From the NCBI GenBank assembly GCA_025357895.1, contig JANYLL010000373.1, positions 1 through 33,663 on the forward strand: a DNA stretch of 33,663 nucleotides, in the 5' to 3' direction. This DNA is from Ignavibacteriota bacterium (GTDB lineage Bacteria > Bacteroidota > Ignavibacteria > Palsa-1295). Shown here one piece after another: positions 24,669 through 33,663 of this stretch (positions are counted from its first letter, which is position 1; each line of letters starts with the position of its first letter). Both the position numbers and the translations under genes were made by a program. The notes beneath the pieces were generated by a model. That model was given only the letters and a program-made list of their open reading frames with translations, was not told where the DNA came from and made no database searches.

Positions 24669-27398
24669 CTATTCCCGAATCTGCACCATTCGTGAGACTC
24701 TCTGCGTTGCAGCACCGGAATGGATAATAAACTCGGCCAGATAATTTCCGGTTGGTAAAGAATACACATCGAAATGCGTATAAGCGCCGTTCGTACCCAA
24801 AGGTATATTAAATTCCGAACGAACTCTTCTTCCTATAATATCTGTGAGAATTATATCCAGCTTTCCATTAGGGAGTATTTCCGGTGGATCAAGGCCAAGA
24901 GTGAGTTCTCCGCTACCAATTGGATTCGGATAGAGGATTATATATGAGTTCATCACACCAGGAGAATCAATTCCTGATAAAGAGGTATCTTTAGGTGTAA
25001 CGAAGACACCTTTTGGCAGGGCCATTTTTGTTGTCGGAGTAAGAAGGAGAAGATCTGCGCCCAAGCGGTATTCCTTGGCAGCGGTATCCTTTCCTAAACA
25101 TTTGAAAACGATAGTGTGGGTATCTTTGGTGAAAAAAATCGTATGGAGTTTCAGTGTGTCTGATGGACGTTCATATTCATCCCATGAATCAGCTGCATAA
25201 CCATTAAATGTCCCAAAATATTTTCCATCTACCGAATAAGTGAAATTTCCAAATTTTACACCAGCAGTGAGAACTACCCTTACATCAAAGGTATCGTTCA
25301 AGGGAACATAAAACTTAAAGGCTACTTTTTGATTCTCTCCTTTTGCTTCATATACTGCTATAGCTTGCTGGCTCCATTCTTCTCCCCAATCAGTACTCAA
25401 ATTTTTATAATAAAAAGGACCGTTATCGGCGTTAGCCCATGGAATAATGTCTTCGAATTCGTAGGGAATTATGCGGGTGATGGTAATAAGATCATTTGCT
25501 GTGCCATCATTGTGATGGTCACCAACAGCGCGGAGATGGTATTTCCAATCTGCTATATTCGGCATTCGGACTTTTGCATTAAAACGATAATCACGTCCTG
25601 TAACGATTGTATCAGTACCTGAAATCAGAATACTATCAAGAAATATTTGTACGTTTTCTCCTTGATCGAAACCTGTTCCGGTAACTAACAGTGTGTCTCG
25701 GTACCGCAAAGTTGTCGGCAGCGAGTCAACAATCGGTCGGATAGCAGAAGAACCAAGTATATAGACAGGTTCCGGGCGAACTTCATCATTTATTGATAAG
25801 GTTCTGGCTCCATAAATAGATGAGGGTTGTACTTCGAAATATGCATTGAATGCTCCGGAGTCATTTGCTGTAGTAGTAAATATTGTCTCAGTATTGTCAA
25901 ACTTTGCAATAATTACAGAATTTGGCTTGTACCCTGTTCCCGAGACATTCCATAGCTCGCCGCTCCTAATAGTATCACGAGATGTCCAAAAAGCCGTCAC
26001 TCGTTTATAATAATATGCAACCGTGCGAAAGTCTTCTTTGAGATCGGTAACTGTTCCGGGCTGTAGACTAAAATCGAAAGTCGTATTGAAATCAATTGCA
26101 TCCAAAATATGGAACCGATAAAAGGATTTAATAAAATTTACATGGCCTGAAAAAGGCTTGCTGAAAAGAATTCCCCAGAACCACCATGCTGAATTATAAT
26201 AATCTTCCCCACCTGTATATCTAAAGTTATTTCTTGAGGTGGAATCAACAGTAAAGATCGGATCCCCTTCAAGGACTGCACCGGTAGTATTTCGAGGGGC
26301 AGTAAAATATAAGCCGACATACCTGCCTTTACCACGCTCATGGAGAACCGGATGATAAATATGATAGTGAGTGGGATTTGATTCGCTGAAGAAGGCATGG
26401 AAATATCCATATTTACTTTTATCTATCGGCTCTTGAGAATAATTTATTTCCGTTTGGATTTGAAGGTCTCGTTTTGAAGTATTTTGTAATTCAATTCGCG
26501 CATTTACTGCAAAGGGCATTGCAAAGTAGGAAGTGAGTCCGCTTGAATCACGTCGAATTGCATACGATCTCACGTTAATTCCTGTATTCGATGAGCAAAA
26601 AAAATCTGATAAGGGAACATGCACCGCCGGATAAGGAGAATTATCCCAGTAGATATTAAGCGAAACTGAATCAAGTTGATCAAAATCATACGTCGGAAGC
26701 TTAAAATGCAATTTCTCTATCATTGCAGGTCCTTTAATATTACATAATGTTGCTTTCGTCCCGGCGATAAGTGAAGCGGTGTCAAAAAAATGAACGGGTT
26801 TTTCATTTTGCCACATAGGCACTTTCATGTCATGGATATTTTCGGCACTAATTTGGTCTTGTCTGTTCACAAAAGACTGAAGGGATCGAAAAGAAGGCAG
26901 AAGCGATGAATCTAAAACCGGACGCCAGGCAATTGCATAGTAAACAGTAATACCTGCACCAATAAAGGTTATCTTAAAATTCCTTTTATAAGGTAGCTGG
27001 ATATCGCATACTTTTGCTACCGGCGGATATGTTGTATCAAATGGTGGGCGGAGTATCCCATGAACACTGTCAAAAAAGGATGAGTAGGTGGAAGAAGAAA
27101 TAAGTTCATCATCAATATAAAGCTTAAAATTTGTGGTGGAATCAGGAATGTTGCTTACAAACCATATATGAGTAATAATCCCAGAACCACTATCTGATGC
27201 GAGAATAAAATTTCCATCTTGTGGATCACGTGCAGCTGGATAGCCATAACTAATTCTATATCGCAGCGGCTCACGATCAGGTCCGTCAAGCCTTGCGATT
27301 GCTCGCGGATCGGTCATGCGCGAATAGGGGTTTATTTGTGCCTCAGATATACTCCAGACACTGCCAATAATAAATATGCAATAAAAAGTAATTTTCAT
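24669..27398 (-). CDS. Secreted DUF2961 (GH172-like) protein with T9SS type A sorting domain
   Basis: 909 aa; signal peptide; SGSGIITHIWFV, YVGLYFTAPRNTTGAVLEGDPIFTVD, YTGGEDYYNSAWWFWGILFSKPFSGH, YRFHILDAIDF; C-terminus LYPNPIGSGELTLGLDPP. Confidence 0.78.
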   Translation of the reverse strand: MKITFYCIFIIGSVWSISEAQINPYSRMTDPRAIARLDGPDREPLRYRISYGYPAARDPQDGNFILASDSGSGIITHIWFVSNIPDSTTNFKLYIDDELISSSTYSSFFDSVHGILRPPFDTTYPPVAKVCDIQLPYKRNFKITFIGAGITVYYAIAWRPVLDSSLLPSFRSLQSFVNRQDQISAENIHDMKVPMWQNEKPVHFFDTASLIAGTKATLCNIKGPAMIEKLHFKLPTYDFDQLDSVSLNIYWDNSPYPAVHVPLSDFFCSSNTGINVRSYAIRRDSSGLTSYFAMPFAVNARIELQNTSKRDLQIQTEINYSQEPIDKSKYGYFHAFFSESNPTHYHIYHPVLHERGKGRYVGLYFTAPRNTTGAVLEGDPIFTVDSTSRNNFRYTGGEDYYNSAWWFWGILFSKPFSGHVNFIKSFYRFHILDAIDFNTTFDFSLQPGTVTDLKEDFRTVAYYYKRVTAFWTSRDTIRSGELWNVSGTGYKPNSVIIAKFDNTETIFTTTANDSGAFNAYFEVQPSSIYGARTLSINDEVRPEPVYILGSSAIRPIVDSLPTTLRYRDTLLVTGTGFDQGENVQIFLDSILISGTDTIVTGRDYRFNAKVRMPNIADWKYHLRAVGDHHNDGTANDLITITRIIPYEFEDIIPWANADNGPFYYKNLSTDWGEEWSQQAIAVYEAKGENQKVAFKFYVPLNDTFDVRVVLTAGVKFGNFTYSVDGKYFGTFNGYAADSWDEYERPSDTLKLHTIFFTKDTHTIVFKCLGKDTAAKEYRLGADLLLLTPTTKMALPKGVFVTPKDTSLSGIDSPGVMNSYIILYPNPIGSGELTLGLDPPEILPNGKLDIILTDIIGRRVRSEFNIPLGTNGAYTHFDVYSLPTGNYLAEFIIHSGAATQRVSRMVQIRE

Positions 27399-27490
27399 AA
27401 TAACTGATAAACACTGAAATATTATGGAAGTTACATACTCGGAATTATCTTAGTTGCATGAAAGTATGATCCTTTTAATGATGCAAGAAC

Positions 27491-28999
27491 TTATCTATTT
27501 TTCAGAACATAAATATATCGCGGAGATGTCGTAAACGGTCCAACGCGCGAACGATATATTAATGGCTCTGTGTCATTACAACTTCGGGAAAATACATACC
27601 CGCGAAATTTTTCTCCATGGGAAAAAACGCTTTCATCAGTTATGATAAAGTCATAAGAATGATTTTCCAGAGAACATTCCCATGACTTCATTAAGTGCCG
27701 AGATGTCGAATCACCAACCACCATGACATCGGCAAATGCCAAAAAATTTGCATGCCGAAGGATACCACGTGGAAGCGGTATTAAATGATGTGAGGCTATG
27801 AGGATATTCCCATCCATAGAAGTAACTTCTCGTATAAAATTTTCTCCTGCTCTGTAATCCTTATCTCTAATATCGATCAATTCTTCGCCGCGAGGATTAT
27901 ATAACAATGCTAAAAGCTGCATCAATGTAACCCATGGGATAAACTTACGCCACCGAGGATTAAGTGAATATTGAAGATTGCGTAAGGAAATTGTAAATGC
28001 AATTGCAAAAACAGCAGTGAACGGCATTGCCACGTTTTTATATGACAGAATATCTCCTAAATGCATTGTCAGTTGTATTGCGGCTGTTATGAGCATAAGT
28101 ATAATAAGACCAAAAGCACTTCCTAAGAACTTTTTCAATCCAAAATGTGATCGTAAACAAGAAAAAATAATTACCGTGCAGCCTATCCCAAAGAATGAAA
28201 AGAGAAAGTTCGAAAAAACAAATGGCAGTCTCAAAACATCAAATCCGGAAGCTTTTGCATTTGGTATTGAATATACATAAAAGAAATACCAATTGCCATT
28301 TGCCTCAACCAGTAAATATGTGCCGAACAGAAAACAGAAAATAACTGTAGCAAAGAAAAGTAAGGCTCCGCGAGAATGCTGCACAAGAAATATCCAAACT
28401 AGAATCGGGATTATGTAGATAAACGCTTGTTGTTTTGTAAAAACAGCAAGTGCTAATATGAATGCTGAGAATATTATCGCATAAGACTTTTGAGAATATA
28501 CTATAATACCAAGAGAGGAAAGAATGAGCAAATTGAACAATGCATCGACGCTTGCAAGGTCATAGTAGTAACCTGTCACACCAAAAGCAGCAAGATATAT
28601 TATTGGGGCGAGAAAGCTATGCCATTTGCTGTCAGAAACTATCTTATGTGTCACCAGAAAAATTAGACCTCCTGAAAAAAGAGTAGAACTGAATGAAACA
28701 ATTCTGCCTGCCGAATACGATACACCTGTAAGATGCATTATTGTCGCTGTCACATAATAGTAAAATGGCTGGTAAAGCCAGTTTACAAACTCAATCGTTG
28801 GTTGTACATATAATTGCTTCCCTGAATAAATTCGTGCAGCGTGTTCGATAATCGAACCTTCCATCCATCCTATCTCATATGGGAAAATAATTCGTTTGAT
28901 GCTTAAAAAAAGGAATAACCCAATAAAAAAAAGCGATAATCCAACAACCAATGCTATTGCAAGAGAGGAGTTTTTAATCCACAATTTTTGGAGCAACAT
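27491..28999 (-). CDS. Polytopic membrane protein, probable GT-C (ArnT/GT39-like) glycosyltransferase
   Basis: 502 aa; many TM segments; GWMEGSIIEHAARIYSGKQLYVQPTIEFVNWLYQPFYYYVTATIMHLTG near the N-terminus is GT39-like. Confidence 0.7.
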   Translation of the reverse strand: MLLQKLWIKNSSLAIALVVGLSLFFIGLFLFLSIKRIIFPYEIGWMEGSIIEHAARIYSGKQLYVQPTIEFVNWLYQPFYYYVTATIMHLTGVSYSAGRIVSFSSTLFSGGLIFLVTHKIVSDSKWHSFLAPIIYLAAFGVTGYYYDLASVDALFNLLILSSLGIIVYSQKSYAIIFSAFILALAVFTKQQAFIYIIPILVWIFLVQHSRGALLFFATVIFCFLFGTYLLVEANGNWYFFYVYSIPNAKASGFDVLRLPFVFSNFLFSFFGIGCTVIIFSCLRSHFGLKKFLGSAFGLIILMLITAAIQLTMHLGDILSYKNVAMPFTAVFAIAFTISLRNLQYSLNPRWRKFIPWVTLMQLLALLYNPRGEELIDIRDKDYRAGENFIREVTSMDGNILIASHHLIPLPRGILRHANFLAFADVMVVGDSTSRHLMKSWECSLENHSYDFIITDESVFSHGEKFRGYVFSRSCNDTEPLIYRSRVGPFTTSPRYIYVLKNR

Positions 29000-29042
29000 A
29001 CTGAGTTCTATATACCAAATCCAGAAAATACGAGAGAGAATA

Positions 29043-29882
29043 TCATATCTGTTTCTTCCTCAACAAATACGAAGCTTCCAGCGCCAGAAGTTCACGCAAA
29101 CCCGGAATACGTTTTAAAAAATTTGCCTTGATCGGAGGCAAACCGAATTTGAGTTTAAAAACCGGACGGAGGAAGTAAAGTTGCTCATCTACTAATTCTA
29201 ATAGGGCATTTTTTATTGCCCTACGCATCTTGCCTATTGTAAGCCTGATTCTCCGCAGCATTGAAACTTCTTCCACATCAATTTGCAATCTTGCATTTTT
29301 ATAAGATTTGGCAAATAATCCTTCCGGCATAAGCTGGATGAATGGAAGTTTTCCCATTTTATTACCGAGTAAATGCTGATGCGCGCCGAATGGTGAGTAA
29401 TACGGAGGGAAAACGACATAGAGCCATCCTCCGGGTTTCATAAAATCCATGACGTGGCGAAGGCTGAGTTCTGTTTCTTCAAGATGCTCGATCACATCAC
29501 GAAGCAGTACAAGATCGAAATGTCCCTCCCATTTTTCAGGCGGAGCTTGCGTAATAATATTATGAATTGCGAATTCGCCTTTGGTACCGATAGCATCGAA
29601 AATTTTCTCCGAGCTTTCGATCGCAAGATCACGAATATCAATACCGACAATTTCCGCAGCGCCTTCATCGGCAAGAGCAGCAAGGACGCCACTTTCGCCG
29701 CAACCGATCTCGCAGATTCGTGCTCTGGCAAGTTGAACGCCTTTGCTTTTGAGATAAGGCACGATATATTCGCTTCCCAAGCCATATTGATAGCCGAAGT
29801 AATATCGCTCGTAAGAATTAATATCCTTGCGTTTGGCAAGTTTATCAACTTTCTCCTGTGTTCTCGGTGGAAATTTTGGCAT
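29043..29882 (-). CDS. Class I SAM-dependent methyltransferase
   Basis: 279 aa; ARICEIGCGESGVLAALADEGAAEIVGIDI, HFDLVLLRDVIEHLEETELSLRHVMDFMKPGGWLYVVFPP. Confidence 0.88.
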   Translation of the reverse strand: MPKFPPRTQEKVDKLAKRKDINSYERYYFGYQYGLGSEYIVPYLKSKGVQLARARICEIGCGESGVLAALADEGAAEIVGIDIRDLAIESSEKIFDAIGTKGEFAIHNIITQAPPEKWEGHFDLVLLRDVIEHLEETELSLRHVMDFMKPGGWLYVVFPPYYSPFGAHQHLLGNKMGKLPFIQLMPEGLFAKSYKNARLQIDVEEVSMLRRIRLTIGKMRRAIKNALLELVDEQLYFLRPVFKLKFGLPPIKANFLKRIPGLRELLALEASYLLRKKQI

Positions 29883-29895
29883 TAATAAATTTTTA

Positions 29896-29979
29896 GCTGG
29901 TTGCTGATAGTTGAGAGCTGATAGTAATAAACGAGTGAAATGACCCTATTCTATCAGCTATTTGCTATCAGCTATTTTT
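29896..29979. repeat. Heptad-period repeat in two inverted arms at the 3' end of a glycosyltransferase gene
   Basis: Left GCTGGTT|GCTGATA|GTTGAGA|GCTGATA|GTAATAA (29896-29930); right CTATCAG|CTATTTG|CTATCAG|CTATTTT (29951-29978); the arms are complementary (AGCTGATAG/CTATCAGCT). Confidence 0.88.
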
Positions 29980-31109
29980 TCAATTCCTTCAACAAATGTA
30001 TCCCAAGAATATTTCTTCTTTTCTTCGCGGACTCCGGCGCGTAATTTCTCTTCCAATGCTTCATTAAAAAAGTGCTCAACATCTTTTGCAACGAGTTCAG
30101 GCGTCGCTTCTTTTGTGATGATTCCGCTGATTCCGTCAATTACTACCTCAGAAAGTCCTCCGACATCGGTTGCAATAACGGGAACATCAAAATTATACGC
30201 GATCTGCACTATACCAGATTGTGTGGCAGTGCGATACGGAAGCACCACAACATTCGCAGCACTGAAATATGTTGCCACTTTATCATTTGCAATATAATCA
30301 GTTGCAAGAACAAGATTTTTTGCAGGAATTTTCAGATCATCGATTAGTTTTTGGTACTCTGCTTCGTCGCCGTAAAATTCTCCTGCTATGATCAGCCGTA
30401 ATTCAGGCAATGATTTTAAGAGCAGCGGCATTGCCCGGAGCAAAATATCCAAACCTTTATATTTTCGGATATACCCGAAAAAAAGGATTGCGGGAGCTTC
30501 ATGAGGAATACCAAGTTCTTCTCTGGCTTTTCTTTTATCTATAGACTCACCGAAGATCTGATAAATCGGATGTGCAAGCTTTATATATTTCGCATCGGGC
30601 TTTACAATTTTCAGATCACGTTCAACAGCATCGGATTGCACTATAAAATATTCTACCGCTTTGAATGCATAATTGGTAAATGCTCTATCTCCAAGACGTT
30701 TTTCATGTGGGATGACATTATCGGCAATGAATACGACTTTACATTCTTTTCCTTTTTTTCTGAGTACTGATTTCGCAACACGAGCGATCATCCCATAAGC
30801 GGGTGCAAAAAAAGGTATCCAGAATTTAAAGATGATCATATCCGGTTCAAGATCTGCAACCACTTTCCCCGCTTTACGCCAGGAAAAAGGATTGATTGAA
30901 TCGATAAGCTGAAGTGATTTAAGCGGCGCTCCTGCATCACCTTTTTCTTCTTGTGATTTTCCGGGGAAAAGTATTTTTGGATATTGACGTGAGAACGTCA
31001 CGACATGAACTTCATGCCCGTGCTTGATAAGCGCATCATGGAGGAGCGAGACGTAATGTGCTATTCCCCCGCGAAGAGGATATGCTGTGCCGATAATGAC
31101 GATATTCAT
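29958..31109 (-). CDS. Glycosyltransferase family 4 protein
   Basis: 383 aa; GTAYPLRGGIAHYVSLLHDALIKHGHEVHVVTF, AILFFGYIRKYKGLDILLRAMPLL, VIATDVGGLSEVVIDGISGIIT; C-terminal IADSK* encoded within the repeat. Confidence 0.92.
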   Translation of the reverse strand: MNIVIIGTAYPLRGGIAHYVSLLHDALIKHGHEVHVVTFSRQYPKILFPGKSQEEKGDAGAPLKSLQLIDSINPFSWRKAGKVVADLEPDMIIFKFWIPFFAPAYGMIARVAKSVLRKKGKECKVVFIADNVIPHEKRLGDRAFTNYAFKAVEYFIVQSDAVERDLKIVKPDAKYIKLAHPIYQIFGESIDKRKAREELGIPHEAPAILFFGYIRKYKGLDILLRAMPLLLKSLPELRLIIAGEFYGDEAEYQKLIDDLKIPAKNLVLATDYIANDKVATYFSAANVVVLPYRTATQSGIVQIAYNFDVPVIATDVGGLSEVVIDGISGIITKEATPELVAKDVEHFFNEALEEKLRAGVREEKKKYSWDTFVEGIEKIADSK

Positions 31110-31122
31110 AGAATTGGTGACA

Positions 31123-32265
31123 TTACATACTCATCGCTTTTTCGTATGCTGCTTCGTAAATGGGGACGATTTGTTCTTTCGTAAAATTTCCGGTTGCATG
31201 AGCTAATGCCGCTTTGCTCATCCGCTGATGAAGTTCATTATTAGTCAGTAATTCGATTGTTCTTTTTGCAATGGCTGCAACATCGCCCATCTTCACGATA
31301 AATCCGGTTTTACCATCGACATTCACTTCAGGCAAACCGCCGACATCGCTGGAAATAACAGGTACGCCGCATGCCATTGCTTCCAGTGCTGAAAGTCCGA
31401 AACTCTCGTTACCGGAAGGAATAAGGAATACGTCGCTGATCGAAAGAATAGAAGCAAGTTCTGCCTGCTTACCGAGAAAACGCGTCTGCTGCCAAATCCC
31501 AAGTTCGCGTGCAAGGATTTCGCATTCACCGCGATCAGGACCGTCACCAACAAGCAGAAATTTTGCTTTTATTCCTGAATCAAGGATGATCTTGAATGCT
31601 CTGATCGCATCACTTACACGCTTGACAGCGCGAAAATTTGAGACATGGATAAGAATTTTTTCATCACCCGGAGCCATAAGCCTACGAAGATTTTTTGCAT
31701 CGACCGGATGAAAAAAAACTGTATCGATAAAATTTGGAATTGCAATAATATCTTTTTCCACACCGTATTTTTCGATTGTCTCCCGCTTTAAGTATTCAGA
31801 AACTGAAGTTACAACATCGGATGATTCGATAGAATATTTCATCAACGGTTGGAAGCTTGGCTCTTGCCCAACGAGCGTAATGTCTGTCCCATGAAGTGTC
31901 GTAACGATCTTCAGATCTCCCAGAAGAATTTGTTTAGCAAGTAGTGCCGAAGTTGCATGCGGAATCGCATAGTGGGCATGAACAAGATCAAGCTTCTCAT
32001 ATCGCGCAACTTCGACCATCTTGCTTGTCAATGCCATGGAATAGAGCGGGAATTCAAAAAGTGGATAGGTTGACATTTCCACTTCATGATAAAAAATATT
32101 TTCAATGTAACTATCGGCATCATGTCCGATAGCGGTCAGGCGCATCGGAAGTGCGTAAGTTATGAAGTGTACTTTATGTCCGCGCTGGGCAAGTGACTTG
32201 CCAAGTTCCGTTGCAACAACTCCAGAGCCGCCATACGTTGGGTAACACGTTATTCCAATATTCAT
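31123..32265 (-). CDS. bshA: N-acetyl-alpha-D-glucosaminyl L-malate synthase
   Basis: 380 aa; MNIGITCYPTYGGSGVVATELGKSLAQRGHKVHFITYALPMRL, VHAHYAIPHATSALLAKQI, VTTLHGTDITLVGQEPSF. Confidence 0.93.
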   Translation of the reverse strand: MNIGITCYPTYGGSGVVATELGKSLAQRGHKVHFITYALPMRLTAIGHDADSYIENIFYHEVEMSTYPLFEFPLYSMALTSKMVEVARYEKLDLVHAHYAIPHATSALLAKQILLGDLKIVTTLHGTDITLVGQEPSFQPLMKYSIESSDVVTSVSEYLKRETIEKYGVEKDIIAIPNFIDTVFFHPVDAKNLRRLMAPGDEKILIHVSNFRAVKRVSDAIRAFKIILDSGIKAKFLLVGDGPDRGECEILARELGIWQQTRFLGKQAELASILSISDVFLIPSGNESFGLSALEAMACGVPVISSDVGGLPEVNVDGKTGFIVKMGDVAAIAKRTIELLTNNELHQRMSKAALAHATGNFTKEQIVPIYEAAYEKAMSM

Positions 32266-32364
32266 ACGTTTCGTTTTTCTTAGCTCATATTAACTAATAC
32301 CAATGCCAACTTGTTCATTACATTTCTGTTATGAAATCAGAGCATGATGATTCTCTTCTTCAGT

Positions 32365-33663
32365 TTAATGAACTTCCTTAAATATTTCTTGATAGTGAAG
32401 ATATTTTTGTTCAGCAAGTTTTTCGAAGAGCTGCAAGCTAACAACAGACGTATCCGGTATAATATTGGCAATTTTTTCTCGACCATTCTTCCAGATTGTA
32501 TATGCTTTAGAAAGTGCCCCTGTTCTGTAAAGGTAAGATGAATACATATAAAGTCGAGAAACAGTAAAGGCATAATCATTGGAATCACTCGGCTCAATTG
32601 AATAGAGCAAGTCATACTTATTCCCTTCCGGTTCGATGCTATAAATATCACTAAGCGCTTTCTGAACCGCCGGAACATTTTTTGCACTGCCAAAAAAATA
32701 TCGATGCGTGAATGCACTAATAAAATAGGAATCGCCGAGTTCTAATTTTATAGCTTCTTCCCATTCGTCAGATGCTTTTCGAAGGTCTCCGGTTGTCATC
32801 GCGATCACATCGCCTCGAAGCAAATGCAACGCCGCCTTGTTTTTTATTTCTTGTGCAGCAGTAGTAGTATCGAGAACTTCAAGTGCACCCTGAAAGTTTT
32901 TTAAATGAAGCAAAGATTGAACTCTGCCCTGAATTGCTCTTCCCCTTCCGCTTTCATTTACTACAATTTCATAAATACTATCAGCAAGTTTATAATTTTT
33001 GTTTTTAAATTCTTCGTCTGCCTTTTTTAACAATTTGCCAATTCTGCGAATACATGGCTGTTGAACAATAGATGTCCGCATAAAATAATAGTTCATCCGA
33101 AGTGAATCGTAATAATTCATAGGCGTTTCGAATTCAGTCATTAATGTTTTTTTCCATTCTCTATCAAACTCTGATAATGGCTTATTATAGACTGTTTCAA
33201 AATCTCTTTCCCTATATACTTTCAGAAATTTTTCAGCGCCATGTTTCTGAATAAGATATTTTGAGAATGAACCGGCGAGCACATAACTCTGAGAGGGAGC
33301 CGCAGAAAGAAACCCTGATGGCTGCATAACCTGTTGCACTCCGTCTGCGAGTTTTAATTGCAACATGCGCGCTGAATATTCATCGACAGCACGTATTCCA
33401 TCGTAATCATCTTCAATTGCAACGGCAGCACCTTCGGTCAGTCCTGTGCTCCAGCTAATATCGAATGGAAAACTTCCATAACTCGCCAGCATAATATGCG
33501 CCATTTCATGTTTTAACGAATGAAGATTTTGTTTGGTAATATAAACTGAGCGTTTCCATGGCTTAGAAATACTTGCTTCACGTGTCCCAACAAATTGATA
33601 TAATTCCTCAGATGTCGGGAACATATAGATATCTAATCCGGGTAATGATTTAATACCGTAAAC
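32365..33663 (-). CDS. TPR-like protein with peptidase-MA-like metalloprotease motif, 5' end truncated by window
   Basis: HSLKHEMAHIML zinc-site motif plus alpha-solenoid C-terminal part. The frame stays open upstream of the ORF-track Met at 33624 (VYGIKSLPGLDIYM...) to the window edge. Confidence 0.7.
   Translation of the reverse strand, partial: VYGIKSLPGLDIYMFPTSEELYQFVGTREASISKPWKRSVYITKQNLHSLKHEMAHIMLASYGSFPFDISWSTGLTEGAAVAIEDDYDGIRAVDEYSARMLQLKLADGVQQVMQPSGFLSAAPSQSYVLAGSFSKYLIQKHGAEKFLKVYRERDFETVYNKPLSEFDREWKKTLMTEFETPMNYYDSLRMNYYFMRTSIVQQPCIRRIGKLLKKADEEFKNKNYKLADSIYEIVVNESGRGRAIQGRVQSLLHLKNFQGALEVLDTTTAAQEIKNKAALHLLRGDVIAMTTGDLRKASDEWEEAIKLELGDSYFISAFTHRYFFGSAKNVPAVQKALSDIYSIEPEGNKYDLLYSIEPSDSNDYAFTVSRLYMYSSYLYRTGALSKAYTIWKNGREKIANIIPDTSVVSLQLFEKLAEQKYLHYQEIFKEVH

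Noticed and set aside
29454-29885. + strand 143-aa ORF opposite the methyltransferase
   Set aside because: Antisense shadow ORF; the minus strand has clear methyltransferase motifs.
7283-29979. CRISPR-like arrays
   Set aside because: The repeats are contiguous 7-mers without unique spacers; no cas genes or leader seen.

Overview
The window is from a bacterial chromosome, probably FCB group (Bacteroidota/Chlorobi/Kapabacteria-like); this is inferred from type IX secretion-type C-terminal sorting domains, a BshA homologue and overall gene content. The first 7.3 kb is mostly housekeeping: pssA, a YgjP-like metallopeptidase, purS-purQ, two TatA/B-like genes, a tRNA-Ser(UGA), a class V aminotransferase, an MTA/SAH nucleosidase and a kbl-like gene. 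A minus-strand block follows: ComEC, four tandem very large secreted IgGFc-binding-like/T9SS proteins, dtd, prmC, several glycosyltransferases, a DUF2961 (GH172-like) T9SS protein, a methyltransferase, bshA and a truncated TPR/peptidase-MA-like gene. The strongest unexplained signal is a set of six short repeat loci (about 7283-7351, 13223-13257, 22380-22408, 22912-22945, 24605-24660, 29896-29979). All have a 7-nt (14-nt super-) period, but almost every locus uses a different heptamer. Five of the six sit at or just beyond a stop codon, and in prmC and the GT4 gene the stop codon and last residues lie inside the repeat. One locus is in frame within prmC. Three are folded back as inverted pairs of arrays. 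This looks like a dispersed family conserved in architecture (period, position, dyad) rather than in sequence. Function is unknown. All calls come from reading the sequence; no database search was run.
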